Source of the DNA: Entophlyctis helioformis
Taxonomy: Eukaryota; Chytridiomycota; Chytridiomycetes; Chytridiales; Chytriomycetaceae
DNA length: 64,000 nt
Assembly: GCA_025526915.1 (NCBI GenBank)
Contig: JAHLKH010000046.1
Span: 1-64,000 of the forward strand
Direction: 5' to 3'
The translations under genes and the position numbers were made by a program. The notes beneath the pieces were generated by a model. The model made no database searches. It saw nothing but the letters and a program-made list of their open reading frames with translations, and was not told the DNA's origin. Positions 43,661 through 55,639 of the stretch are shown piece by piece (within the stretch, counting starts at the first letter, position 1; every line of letters begins with the position of its first letter).

Positions 43661-45906
43661 TCAATTGTCAGGCATCAACGGCTGGTATGGCACAAACGAA
43701 AACACGTGCTGTCCAGCAGCTGGTGCAGTTGATGCCGTTGATGCCGTCAAAGCAACGCCAGTCGATCCAGCGACCGCTGTTCAGTGACAGTCGACCCTTG
43801 GCTGTCGTTGAGATCCAGGTCGTATGGCAGACCCGACGACCCACGCCCGGCAATGCCGCGACACTCTTCCTCGGTCTTGAGATGCTTGCGGTACGAGTCG
43901 CCGCGCGAGTAGCACCGCCCGCACCACGGACACGGCCCAAACGACTTGCGCTGGTGCACCGACGCCATGTGGCGGATGAGATCGTGCTTGCGGATGAAGC
44001 TCTCGTTGCAGCGGTCGGCCGTGCATGCAAACGGCTTGACATTGTAGTGCGCGCGGAGGTGTGCGTCGAGGTTGTAGCGGCGCGTGAACGACTTGTGGCA
44101 TTGGTCGCAGTCGAACTTGCGCTCTTCGTTGGTGTTTGGCTGGCGCGAGATGGAGCGGCCGCCGATGCGTGTGGCGGCAGATGGTGCAGGGATGAACACG
44201 GTGTGCGAGCGCACGGCGTCGTTGAGCTGTGTCGGTGGTTGGAAGTGGTTGCCGTGGGCTGTTGTGGCTGTTGTGGTTGTTGTGGCTGTTGGACGACGAG
44301 CAGTGGGCGGCGTGCTCAGGCTGCATGGACGCAATGGAAGCGAGAGCCGACAGCGGAGACGACGACAGCGATGGCAATGAAGGCAATGACGGCACTGCCG
44401 ACAGCGATGGCACTGCCGACGATGCCTGGACGCGCGAGTTGGCGTACACTTGCTGGTGGCCGTGCCAGTGCGACTGGGCAGACAGCTGGTCGTGGCTGTT
44501 GAGATGGTCGTGGCTGCCGTGCGAGATGCTGCTGTAGGCGTGCACGTGGTTGTGCACCATTCCGAAGCCGGTCTGCGGCGTTGCAACAGCTGCCGCGGAG
44601 AAACCAGCTGCGGCATCTGCTTGAGTGCGGCCAGACTGCGGCGGCGTCACCAGACTGCGGCCCGACTGATTTGCACGCGACGCAGCTTTGATGGTGCGAG
44701 TCTCGGACGTCTGTGATTGGGTGGTGTCCATGGCATACGGCGACGAGCCCATGCTGTTGGTGTTGGTGTGCTGCTGTTGGCGCTGCTGATGCTCATGGAC
44801 GGCGAGCCGGTGCTGGCGCTGTGGCCGACAGGGCTGCTGATGTCTGCGTAGGCGTGGCTGTGTGCGTGCTGGCTGACGTGCTGGTTGGCTTGAGTGTCAT
44901 CAGTGACGGCGTCGATGGACATGATGCTGCGGCCGGCTGCGTGCTGCTGCTGCTGCTGGCTCGTAGCGCTCGTAGCGATCGAAGCGATCGTGCTGCTGGC
45001 TGTAGCCGTGGTAGTGCAGCTGGTCAGGCTGGTGCACCTGGTGCACCTGCGCAAAGTGCGCTTCGGCGTGATGCTGCGGTGCGGGTGACGACGGACGGGA
45101 GCAGTTTGGCGTGACGCCAGGCGTCAGCAGCATCGGCTGGTAGTCGTGGTGATCGTGGCGATACTGCTGGACTGGCGACGACGGGCGGGAGCTGTACGGT
45201 GTCGGGCCTGGCGATGCAAGCACCGGCGGCATTGCCGTGGCAGCCATGAACGAGATGGCTGAGGCGATGGCGTCGTGCCGTGCCTTTCTTCGCAGGATGA
45301 TGCCGACGGCTCAGACGGCAATGCAGCCAAGGCGTGGTGGATGGGTGGCAGGCACGGCTGTGGTTGCTGGTGCTGCTGGTGGTGCTCGTGGTGGTGGCGG
45401 TGGTGGTGGTGGTAGGAGTGCTGATCCGAGTGCTGGTCGACTGGGCCGGTCTGCATGTGCACGGCAGCGTGCTCATAGCTGTCTGCAGGCTGGTGCACGG
45501 CGAGCGACTGCTCGTGGTTGGCTGAATTGGCTGTGTTGGTGGCGGTAGACAGGTTCAACGACGGATGCTGCGGGTGCAGGATGGGCAGGCGGATGGATGA
45601 ACGGACGGATGGATGGACAGGGTAGGTGTGAGTGTGGCTGCTGCATCAACAGGCGATGGAGGCAGGCAGCACGCACACGGGTGTGTGCACGTTGCGGCCA
45701 TGCTGCATGCTGCACAGGTGCTTGCAGCAGACTGCATGGCCGGCAGAAAACGACAAAGCCACAACACGCAGACGCAGAAGCATCGGACGGGCGAGCCAGA
45801 GAGCGGGGACACACACCTCGGCAAACAGATGCGACGCTACAGAGGCTGCGGGGTATGGCTGGTGGTGGTGCACAGCGTGTGATGCAGCGGAGTGTCTGTT
45901 GGGCAT
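43661..45906 (-). pseudogene. Swi5/Ace2-like C2H2 factor, arm A copy with frameshifts
   Basis: This is the counterpart of the intact gene at 51301-53566. The start codon (45906), the Gln/His-rich activation-type region, the three-finger domain (FDCDQCHKSFTRRYNLDAH, FACTADRCNESFIRKHDLIR, PCPWCGRCYSRGDSYRKH, about 43890-44115) and the stop (43661) are all present. Compared with arm B it lacks single bases near 45296, 44768 and 43780 and has an indel in the TGTTGTGGC repeat near 44250-44290. As read it cannot give the full protein. It is either a recent pseudogene or consensus error. Confidence 0.75.
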
Positions 45907-45911
45907 CGTGT

Positions 45912-45912
<1 letters not shown>

Positions 45913-45963
<51 letters not shown>
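45913..45963. repeat. (TG)n microsatellite upstream of the C2H2 gene, arm A
   Basis: An uninterrupted TG repeat of about 51 bases begins seven bases upstream of the C2H2 start codon (gene on the minus strand). It is mirrored at 51244-51294. Confidence 0.95.
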
Positions 45964-45964
<1 letters not shown>

Positions 45965-46874
45965 TGGGTGGTGGCAAGGAAGCAAGGAAACGACGGCAAC
46001 GAAGGAAACGGCGGGCAAGAAGCCAGCGCTGTTTTGACGGCGGCAGGGGCGGATGGCGCAGGGCGAGCGCAGACCCGCAGCGGCGCACGGTGCAGTGCCG
46101 GCGGCGGGCGGCGGCGGGCGGCAGCAGCCAAGGTTGGCAAAGATTTGCGGTGCACCGCCAACGCGTTTCAGCAGTGCCATCTGGACAGGCGCGTTTGCCA
46201 GCTGGCCGCACGCCGGCATTCGCTCGATGGCTGGCGGCGTCGGCTTGCGGTGGGGGACCCGTGCGTGCGTGGTGTGTGCGTGTGTGTGTGGTGTGTCTTT
46301 GCGTGACTTTCTGATGGCAGGGCACGGACGGGCGGTGCAGGGCAGCACAGAGGGCACAGACGGCACGCACGGAATGGCACGGCGTCTGCCAGCCAGCGAA
46401 CCCAGACCAAACGGGTGAATCTGAGCCTGTTTGCTGCGTGGCCGTCGGGCGGCACGGCCGGTAGGCAGAGACTCGTGGCTGGCAGTGACAGGGTGTGACA
46501 GGGTGTGACATGGTGTTGCTGGCAGTGAGCACTTGAACACACACGCCGACACTCAACAGAGCCAATGATTGAGTGCAGCGGCGTGACGATTGACGGCTGA
46601 CGACTGAGGACTGACGACTGGCTGTGAGCAGACGACAGCGATGTGGAAGGCGCATCAGAGGACAGCCTTCGCCTCGTCTTGCAGCAGCCTCGTTGGACAA
46701 CACTATCAGCAGGCAGACATCACACACTGATGGTGCACACCAGCCTGGCGGCAACAAGACTGCTATATATGACTTGCGGCTCTCGAGCCCTCGTACAACC
46801 GTTCATTTGAGCATTAATAACAGTCTGTCGGCTGTTGTGTTCCGACGACAACCACCCTCCATCACCATTCATCA

Positions 46875-49560
46875 TCACAGATCATAGCCATTCCCGATGC
46901 TCAGCTGTGACATTGTGCCGCCAGCGATTCCAACGGCCGGTCGAGTGGTCGGAGATCCAGCAGGAGACTGGAACGGAGACTGGAACGGCGACGCACCAGG
47001 CGTGACATCGTCCTCTGTGAGTCCGCTAAACGCACCGGCAGCAGCGAATCCAGCCGCAGCATCGTCGTACCCGTCGGGATCCAGACCACGTGAAGTGCGC
47101 TCTGTCCTGAGGTGCTTGCGGTAAGAGTCTCCGCGCGAGTACGAGCGCTGGCAGAACGGACAAGGGCCGTAGGAGCGTTTTTCGTGCACAGAGAGCACAT
47201 GCCGCTGGAGGTCGTGCTTGCGCACAAAGGCTTCCTGGCACCCGGCCAACGTGCACCTGAACGGCTTGACGTTGTAGTGCGACCGCATGTGCGCATCCAG
47301 ATTATACTTGCGTGTAAACGACTTGTTGCAGTCTGTGCAGGTGAACTTGCGGGGCTCCGCGGACGACGACGGGTCCATGACCCTGAACGCCGAGCCGTCG
47401 GCCGTCCCAAAGACGTTCTGCTGTCCAGCAGCAGGCTCATCCCAGGCAGCATCGGGGCTGGCCGAGCCAGATCCTTCTTGGCCATCGTCGCTGACGGCCA
47501 AGCCTACCGCCGGTCCTGGTTGTACTTGAACATGTTCTGGCCTTGCACTGTTGCAGATGCTGCGCCAATATGCGACTTGATGTCTGGTGACGCAGAGGGA
47601 GATGCCGATGCCGACGGATCCTCGAAGCGGTTGGTGGCGGTCTCTCCGCTCAGGACGCGATGGCGCTCTTTGACAGTATCTGAGGATGGGTGGGCAGCCA
47701 CAGGAGTGGCGGTTGCATGGTGGCGGGAGCGGCGGATGGACGATGACCGAGAGTGCGATGGCTTGATGGCAGGTGCACCATTGACAGACAGCTGAGAGAA
47801 GGGCATGGAGGGAAGGGGCTGCTGGGAAGGAACTGGCGACGTTGCGCGCGAGAGTGCTGGAATGGATGCAGCACACGACGCATCGTCGTCCTCCAAGCTG
47901 TCGCGGTACGCCCCATAGGACCCAAGCTCTGCCGTGCTGATGTAGTTGTTGACGTGTGGCGAGTCGCTGTACCACTCCTTCTTGATGCTCGACACGCTGG
48001 CGTCGCCCGTCTGCATGCCTGCGTCGTTGGTGTGGTGCCGTCGTAGTACTGCGACTCTTCTTGCTGCTCGAGCAGCGCGGTCAAACTCGCGTGCAGGGTA
48101 TGGAACGACGCAGGGTCGAGCTGCTGGTTGCCAACATTGGCCACACTGAACGGCTGGGCATATGTCAGCGACGGAGAAGCGAATGCAGACGTGGCGGCCG
48201 ACGCAGTGACCGAGGCTGCAGCCAACGCGTTTGAGCCGTGGTGGCTGGCAGGCTCGGGCGACGCACGTGCAGATGAACGTGATGACCGCGAGCCCAAGGC
48301 GGCATATCCACGCGGAATCGCCGGGTTGGATGAGGGCGGAGGCATGAATGCTGGCGGCAGAGCCATGGATGGCGCGAGCGTTGTGTTGCCTGCATTAAAC
48401 GCAATGGCATTGGCCGCAAAGCTCGGAGGCAGGCTTAGCGGCGAGTCAAAGGATGGCAAACCCACGTGCGGCACAAAGCTTGTTGGCGACGATGGCGCAG
48501 ACATGACCGACTGTGGCTGGGCAAGAGTCATCGGCGACAGACGGGGATATGCCATGTGGGAGAACGCGTGCGGTTGCAACAGCTGCGGGTGCATGGCGGA
48601 CGGGGCAGCCGACGGATCGAGCGATTGGCGGCGAGATCCAGCAGGCGAGGTGGGAGCCGACACAGAGTTGAATGCGCCAAACGATCCCGGCACGAGCAGC
48701 GAGCTGTTGAGCAGCGGCGTCTGCAGAGCCTGCGGCATCAGAGGCTGGAACGACGGGGGCAGGAACGCCGATGGCAGCTGTGACTGCGACAGGACATCCA
48801 GTTGATGCTGCTGTTGCTGCAGATGGATGAGCTGCTCGTTGATCTGCTGCTGCATGAGTTGATGCTGGAGCTGCATGCGGATCTGCTCCTCCAGCTGCTG
48901 TTGAGGCTGTTGAGGCTGTTGATGCGGCGATGACTGCAGAACTGGCTGCTGCGGATGTGCTTGTTGCGGCCGACCGCCAAAGCTGTGAGGAAACGGCATC
49001 ACCGATGTTGGCGTGATGTGCACCGGAGACGTGGGTGCAGAGACGGTGTTTCTGAGGCTGGAGGTGTCGAGACGGTGGCGGAGGTGGCGGCTTGTAGGCG
49101 GCATCTGGGACAGCCTTCTGGTGCTGGTTGGGGGGTTGAAGTGCAGCTGCTGGATCTGCTGCAGCTGCTGGATCTGTTGCAGCTGCTGTTGTTGTTCGAG
49201 CTGCTGCTTCTGGACGGTTGGCGGTTCAGGTGAAGCAGAGTGGACGCCTCGAAACGGAGACGCTGACGAGCCGAGCGGCGACACGGGCGGCAGGGCTTGT
49301 CAGCTGAGCCATGAACGATCCATGAGGAAACTCTTCGTCGTCGTCGTCGTCGTCGTCGTCATCCTCATTGTCGTCGTCGTCGCCGTCGTGGTCGTCGTCG
49401 GTGTACTGGCTGCCATTGTTGTCGCTGGTAAGGCGGCGTTGGTCGGCGCCGAAACTCGAGCCTGGCGACTCTGAAACGCCCAGCACGGACTCTGAGTCTG
49501 ACGGCGTCGGGGCGTCAACGGGGAGTTCAAACCAGAGCTGTTGGACGGTGGCAGCGAGCG
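46875..49560 (-). CDS. Swi5/Ace2-like C2H2 zinc-finger factor, spacer paralogue
   Basis: A long regulatory-type protein. Upstream sequence (about 49330-49560) is acidic (VLGVSESPGSSFGADQRRLT and a long Asp run). Then come a Gln-rich coiled region (QLEQQQQLQQIQQLQQIQQL), Ser/Pro-rich sequence with several NSVSAPTSPAGSRR-like motifs (possible kinase sites), and the finger domain at about 47090-47350: FTCTDCNKSFTRKYNLDAH, FRCTLAGCQEAFVRKHDLQR, GPCPFCQRSYSRGDSYRKH. The three-finger array with FxRxYNLxxH and FxRxHDLxRH matches yeast Swi5/Ace2, cell-cycle regulators held out of the nucleus by phosphorylation. The frame changes near 49303, 48042 and 47513 without plausible introns, so one-base errors or mutations are likely. 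The start is not resolved. Confidence 0.75.
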
Positions 49561-49569
49561 CAGCGGAAG

Positions 49570-50232
49570 AGAGAGCAGGGCAGAGAAGAGCAGAGCAGAG
49601 CAGAGCAGAGTAGAGCAGAGCAGGGCCGAGCAGGGCACACTTGCAGTGTCAGACAGCAGCAATCAACAAGCAGGATTGGACGGTGCACACAGTGCTCGTG
49701 CACGGGCCCAGGTTGCCGGCAAGGCTTGCTCTTGGCCGTGTGAAGACGGCAGCGACGGCAGCGACGGGCAGCAGCAGCAGCAGCAACGGGGGCGGCAGGC
49801 AGGCGAGCGTGCACACGGGGCAGCGGGCGTGCAGCCACGCACGGGGCAGGCGACAAAGCTTGCCTTGTCGTGTGCCATCGACGGGCGAGTTGCGGGAGAA
49901 GTAAGGTTTTCATTCGGCGGCTTGATGACGCCGAGTGCGCCGTGCCGCGGGGGAACCGCGGGGCCTGTTCTGCCATGCCACACACGCTGCACTGGCTGAA
50001 ACGGCGCAGGATGGCAGGATGGCAGGATGGTGCACCGTCCTGCTCGGGCTTGCGCTGGGTTGCTCACGTCTGCGTTGGGCTGCGTTGGGCTGCGCTGGCT
50101 GCAAGCCCTCGACCGATCCCGCAGTATCCGTAAATGCGGCATTTATCTTGCTGCTGCGCGAGCATGCCGCACATGGTTTGTCGATGGCGGCAGGGCATCC
50201 ATCGCCGGGCTCATCCAGTACCAAGCATGGTC
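49570..50232. other. Region upstream of the spacer C2H2 gene
   Basis: This contains GCAGA-type simple repeats (49585-49630) and a poly-CAG tract (49760-49785). A minus-strand frame near 49985 (MCGMAEQAPRFPRGTAHSAS) might be the first exon of the C2H2 gene, but the link cannot be shown from sequence. Confidence 0.3.
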
Positions 50233-50350
50233 AGCTGCCTGCGTCTGCATCTGCGTCTGCATCGGCCTTCTTGGACATGGCTCGCGAATGCACAGTGCGT
50301 GGGCGGCTGTTGGCGGCTGTTGGTCAAGGCTTGAGATGGGCGATCATCCC
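50233..50350 (-). pseudogene. Fragment of UBR7 leader and first codons
   Basis: Read on the minus strand, this matches the 5' leader of UBR7 (27240-27315) and its first codons. It has the same CAACAGCCGCC repeats, GCATTCGCGAGCCATG, and then codons for MSKKADADADADAGS ending at a stop. Similarity ends there. It is a relic of a larger duplication that once included the UBR7 5' end. Confidence 0.75.
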
Positions 50351-51235
50351 CTGCATCTGCCTGTCGGCCATCGCTGTGCATCTGCCGACCAAACAGCGAC
50401 CGCAATGGCTGCACTTGCATGTGCTGGCAGACGATCGGCAACGGCGTTTATGTTGTGCTACATGCGGTCAGCCAGGCTGCGCAGGCAGGATAGCAGACTC
50501 ACTTGTTGTCTGCACCAGGGGCACGCTGCTCAGCAGCACCTGTGACCGCCTGGAGAGGTGTCGTCTGCTCACAGCCAGTCGTCAGTCCTCAGCCGTCAGT
50601 CGACAATCGTCACGCCGCTTCACTCAATCATCGGCTCTGTTGAGTGTCGGCGCGTGCGTTCAAGTGCCCAGTGCCAGCAACACCATGTCACGGCCTGTCA
50701 CACCCTGCCAGCAGCCAGCCAGCGAGTCTCTGCCTACTGGCCGTGCCGCCCTTCGGCCACGCAGCAAACAGGCTCAGATTCACCCGTTTGGTCATGGTTC
50801 GCTGGCTGGCAGACGCCGTGTCATTCCGTGCGTGCCGTCTGTGCCCTCTGTGCTGCCCTGCACCGCCCGTCCGTGCCCTGCCATCAGAAAGTCACGCAAA
50901 GACACACGCACACACACACGCACACACACACGCACGCACGGGTCCCCCACCGCAAGCCGACGCCGCCAGCCATCGAGCGAATGCCGGCGTGCGGCCAGCT
51001 GGCAAACGCGCCTGTCCAGATGGCACTGCTGAAACGCGTTGGCGGTGCACCGCAAATCTTTGCCAACCTTGGCTGCTGCCGCCCGCCGCCGCCCGCCGCC
51101 GGCACTGCACCGTGCGCCGCTGCGGGTCTGCGCTCGCCCTGCGCCATCCGCCCCTGCCGCCGTCAAAACAGCGCTGGCTTCGTTGCCCGCCGTTTCCTTC
51201 GTTGCCGTCGTTTCCTTGCTTCCTTGCCACCCACC

Positions 51236-51243
<8 letters not shown>

Positions 51244-51294
<51 letters not shown>
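51244..51294. repeat. (CA)n microsatellite upstream of the C2H2 gene, arm B
   Basis: A CA repeat of about 51 bases ends six bases before the C2H2 ATG (51301). It is the mirror of 45913-45963. Confidence 0.95.
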
Positions 51295-51295
<1 letters not shown>

Positions 51296-51300
51296 ACACG

Positions 51301-53566
51301 ATGCCCAACAGACACTCCGCTGCATCGCACGCTGTGCACCACCACCAGCCATACCCCGCAGCCTCTGTAGCGTCGCATCTGTTTGCCGAGGTGTGTGTCC
51401 CCGCTCTCTGGCTCGCCCGTCCGATGCTTCTGCGTCTGCGTGTGCTTTGTCGGCTATCGCTGTCGTTTTCTGCCGGCCATGCAGTCTGCTGCAAGCACCT
51501 GTGCAGCATGCAGCATGGCCGCAACGTGCACACACCCGTGTGCGTGCTGCCTGCCTCCATCGCCTGTTGATGCAGCAGCCACACTCACACCTACCTCTGT
51601 CCATCCATCCGTCCGTTCATCCATCCGCCTGCCCATCCTGCACCCGCAGCATCCGTCGTTGAACCTGTCTACCGCCACCAACACAGCCAATTCAGCCAAC
51701 CACGAGCAGTCGCTCGCCGTGCACCAGCCTGCAGACAGCTATGAGCACGCTGCCGTGCACATGCAGACCGGCCCAGTCGACCAGCACTCGGATCAGCACT
51801 CCTACCACCACCACCACCGCCACCACCACGAGCACCACCAGCAGCACCAGCAACCACAGCCGTGCCTGCCACCCATCCACCACGCCTTGGCTGCATTGCC
51901 GTCTGAGCCGTCGGCATCATCCCTGCGAAGAAAGGCACGGCACGACGCCATCGCCTCAGCCATCTCGTTCATGGCTGCCACGGCAATGCCGCCGGTGCTT
52001 GCATCGCCAGGCCCGACACCGTACAGCTCCCGCCCGTCGTCGCCAGTCCAGCAGTATCGCCACGATCACCACGACTACCAGCCGATGCTGCTGACGCCTG
52101 GCGTCACGCCCAACTGCTCCCGTCCGTCGTCACCCGCACCGCAGCATCACGCCGAAGCGCACTTTGCGCAGGTGCACCAGGTGCACCAGCCTGACCAGCT
52201 GCACTACCACGGCTACAGCCAGCAGCACGATCGCTTCGATCGCCACGAGCGCTACGAGCAGCAGCAGCAGCAGCAGCACGCAGCCGGCCGCAGCATCATG
52301 TCCATCGACGCCGTCACTGATGACACTCAAGCCAACCAGCACGTCAGCCAGCACGCACACAGCCACGCCTACGCAGACATCAGCAGCCCTGTCGGCCACA
52401 GCACCAGCACCGGCTCGCCGTCCATGAGCATCAGCAGCGCCAACAGCAGCAACACCAACACCAACAGCATGGGCTCGTCGCCGTATGCCATGGACACCAC
52501 CCAATCACAGACGTCCGAGACTCGCACCATCAAAGCTGCGTCGCGTGCAAATCAGTCGGGCCGCAGTCTGGTGACGCCGCCGCAGTCTGGCCGCAGTCAA
52601 GCAGATGCCGCAGCTGGTTTCTCCGCGGCAGCTGTTGCAACGCCGCAGACCGGCTTCGGAATGGTGCACAACCACGTGCACGCCTACAGCAGCATCTCGC
52701 ACGGCAGCCACGACCATCTCAACAGCCACGACCAGCCGTCTGCCCAGTCGCACTGGCACGGCCACCAGCAAGTGTACGCCAACTCGCGCGTCCAGGCATC
52801 GTCGGCAGTGCCATCGCTGTCGGCAGTGCCGTCATTGCCTTCATTGCCATCGCTGTCGTCGTCTCCGCTGTCGGCTCTCGCTTCCATTGCGTCCATGCAG
52901 CCTGAGCACACCGCCCACTGCTCGTCGTCCAACAACCACAACAGCCACAACAGCCACAACAGACACGGCCACGGCAACCACTTCCAACCACCGACACAGC
53001 TCAACGACGCCGTGCGCTCGCACACCGTGTTCATCCCTGCACCATCTGCCGCCACACGCATCGGCGGCCGCTCCATCTCGCGCCAGCCAAACACCAACGA
53101 AGAGCGCAAGTTCGACTGCGACCAATGCCACAAGTCGTTCACGCGCCGCTACAACCTCGACGCACACCTCCGCGCGCACTACAATGTCAAGCCGTTTGCA
53201 TGCACGGCCGACCGCTGCAACGAGAGCTTCATCCGCAAGCACGATCTCATCCGCCACATGGCGTCGGTGCACCAGCGCAAGTCGTTTGGGCCGTGTCCGT
53301 GGTGCGGGCGGTGCTACTCGCGCGGCGACTCGTACCGCAAGCATCTCAAGACCGAGGAAGAGTGTCGCGGCATTGCCGGGCGTGGGTCGTCGGGTCTGCC
53401 ATACGACCTGGATCTCAACGACAGCCAAGGGTCGACTGTCACTGAGACGGCGGTCGCTGGATCGGCCAGTGTTGCTTTGACGGCATCAACGGCATCAACT
53501 GCACCAGCTGCTGGACAGCACGTGTTTTCGTTTGTGCCATACCAACCGTTGATGCCTGACAACTGA
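51301..53566 (+). CDS. Swi5/Ace2-like C2H2 zinc-finger factor, intact arm B copy
   Basis: Exon 1 is 51301-51390 (MPNRHSAASHAVHHHQPYPA ... HLFAE). An intron from 51391 with acceptor CCCGCAG joins in phase to exon 2 at 51650 (HPSLNLSTATNTANSANHEQ), which is open to the stop at 53566, giving a protein of about 670 residues. The long N-terminal region is rich in His, Gln and Ser, with repeated YSSRPSSP / NCSRPSSPAP motifs. The DNA-binding domain (about 53105-53370) has three fingers: FDCDQCHKSFTRRYNLDAH, FACTADRCNESFIRKHDLIR and PCPWCGRCYSRGDSYRKH. The layout matches Swi5/Ace2. It is about 70 percent identical in the fingers to the spacer paralogue by eye. The coding ATG sits directly after a CA repeat. 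Confidence 0.88.
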
Positions 53567-53769
53567 AGAAGCACTGGCTGATGTTGTCCATCGGTCTGCC
53601 ACTCTGCCACTCTGCCACTCTCTTCTTGTGCCTGCTTTGTTTTAATATTATCGACACTTGTCACACACACATACACATTGCCTCGTTCATTCGCCTTCTT
53701 GGCTGGCTTGCACACCAACGCCGAGATGCCGCAGTCACTCACTCACATGCGTCTCGGTCGACAGCCGCA

Positions 53770-54414
53770 TCACAGAAGAAACTCGTTGGAGAACAGCGAC
53801 GACGCCGGCACAGACTCGCGAGGGATCGCCACACCAACATCGCCACTGCGCAGACCGTCAAGCGACGTGGTCGTGTCCTTGTCGGCGTCCATGCCCTTGC
53901 CCGCAGCTCCGATCTTGCGCGACTGCACCTTGGTCGTCAGCAGTCCCTTGTCGCTGAGCCAGTCCACAAACGCAGACCACACGCCTTCCTCCATGACTCC
54001 CCACACGCCGCGTCCCTCGTGCACATACATCGGTGCAAGGAACCTGGCGCTCTCCGCCACCATGCCCGCGTCGAGCGGCGTTGGCAGCGGCGAGTGCGCC
54101 GTATCGGCGGCAACGGCATCCACAAAGATCTTGGCCGCCTCGTCCGGGTGTGCGGCGGCGAATGCGTACCCTTGGCTGTGGCAGCCAGGAACCGGCGCAC
54201 GCGGTCGGGCTGCGATGCAAGCAGGTCTGGATGCGCAACAAGGACAGGCGAGTAGCCGAGCGGGATGCCAAAGTCCTCAAACGCAAACACATTGAGGTCG
54301 ATGTTGGCGCGGGCTGCCTCGATGCCTTCCCAGCTCATGAACACCCACGTGGCGTCTGCCTCTCCCTGTACAAGCCGAGTGCTGGAGTGTGAGCGGTGTG
54401 TGTGTGTGTGTGTG

Positions 54415-54453
<39 letters not shown>

Positions 54454-55196
54454 CAGCAAGTGTGGCATCGGACGATCAACAGCCACAAAAGAGCAACGCG
54501 AAAGCAACGCACCTTGAGCAGCGTGTTCCAGATGCCAAGCATGGCAGGAACAGACTCGATGTAGTCGCCCTTGCCGCCGTCTGCGCGGATCAGCTCCTGC
54601 ACCATGCGACCCTCGTAGCGAGCAGCGTACGACGCATACGTCTTGCCGTCGAGCTTGGCGGGACGGTCGATGCCGCTTGACTTGAGCGTCACCACGGCAT
54701 GTGTGACTTTCTGTTTGTGTGTGGGCATGTCGTGCAAGTGCAAGTGCACATGATTGCAAGGTCAGCAACAGTCTGCGTGCTTGTTCGCACAGCTGCGCAG
54801 GTCGCCTTGTCGATCGATCCAGATGCACAGACGCGGAGAAATAGCCAGATCTGCGACTTGCTGCTGCAGCAGCAACATGCCATGCAAACATGCCAGCAGC
54901 AGGCCAAACGACACACACCTGCACGAGCGTCGCAACGGCAACAATCTTGGGCTTGGACGCTCCCGGCCATGTGTGGTACGACACCACGCTCTCCTTGGGA
55001 GTGATGGCAAAGTCGACGAGCGGTCGGCCACACGAGCACCAGGCGTCGTCTTGTACTCGTCCTCATGCGGCGACACAACGCTGACGGTCAGGTTCTCGTC
55101 GGCATAGAATCCCTTGGAGCGGGCAATGTAGAAGCCGATGTGGTTGGTGTTTGGCGTCCAGTCAAGAGCAAGAGAGACGTGGTCGGTGCGTGTCAT
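53770..55196 (-). pseudogene. SsuA/THI5-like protein, arm B copy with frameshifts
   Basis: This is the inverted counterpart of 42030-43454, with the same exons, start (55196) and end. It lacks one base near 55018 (CTCC to CTC after VADRS) and one near 54170 (GGGG to GGG after AATAKG), so the frame is lost twice. Its C-terminal exon is the better one: KVQSRKIGAAGKGMDADKDT ... SLFSNEFLL reads without the two deletions seen in arm A. Each arm is thus damaged at different places. Confidence 0.75.
54396..54452. repeat. (TG)n microsatellite in intron, arm B
   Basis: A TG repeat with one CG interruption, in the intron of the arm B SsuA/THI5-like copy. It is the mirror of 42771-42829. Confidence 0.95.
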
Positions 55197-55494
55197 GGCT
55201 GCTGCTGTGAGTCGTTGATGCTCGCTGTGGTTTGTGAGGCCGAGTGCACCATGCGATGGATGCGATGGCTTATGTATGTGTGCACTGGATGAACATTCAC
55301 GCTGTGTCGATCCACAGATCCAGCCACCTTGGTCACGCGACGCTTGTTGAGACACACGAGCAGATCGGCATCTGCCTCGAGTGGCGGCGGCAGCCGTGTG
55401 GCTCTGTGGTGCACAGCGAGGGAGAGATGCCGCCAGCCACTCATGCAAGTCGAGCACCAAACATTGGATGCCAGCCACTGTCAAGAGTTCCGTG

Positions 55495-55560
55495 TCGTAT
55501 GACGCACTGCCTCATATGACCGAACGTGATATGACACCTTTGCATGCAAGGTCATATGAC
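55495..55560. promoter_or_regulatory. TCATATGA-like site cluster, arm B
   Basis: The mirror of 41668-41732. The four sites and their spacing are kept, between the start codons of the lectin and SsuA/THI5-like copies. Confidence 0.55.
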
Positions 55561-55639
55561 AACTGGGTATTAAAGGCGGCGATTGCCCTCACTCCCCCTC
55601 GACCAGACTTCCCCTCGCCCAGACCAAGCTACTCAAACC

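Larger units (their letters stand above)
39323..46637. repeat. Large inverted duplication, block 2, arm A
   Basis: About 7.3 kb is mirrored by 50559-57898. Positions in the two arms add up to about 97,200 throughout, for example the two dinucleotide repeats. Similarity covers genes, introns and intergenic DNA, with scattered substitutions and many one-base indels. The edges are abrupt: CAATGAAG at 39323 and GTGAGCAGACGACA at 46624-46637. Confidence 0.95.
46638..50558. other. Spacer between the two inverted arms
   Basis: The 3.9 kb not shared by the arms holds a second C2H2 gene (46875 upwards, minus strand), GC-rich and AGCAG-repeat DNA (about 49590-49630), and a fragment of the UBR7 5' end (50233-50350). 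From 46638 to 46874 I see only the 3' UTR region of the C2H2 gene. Confidence 0.7.
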
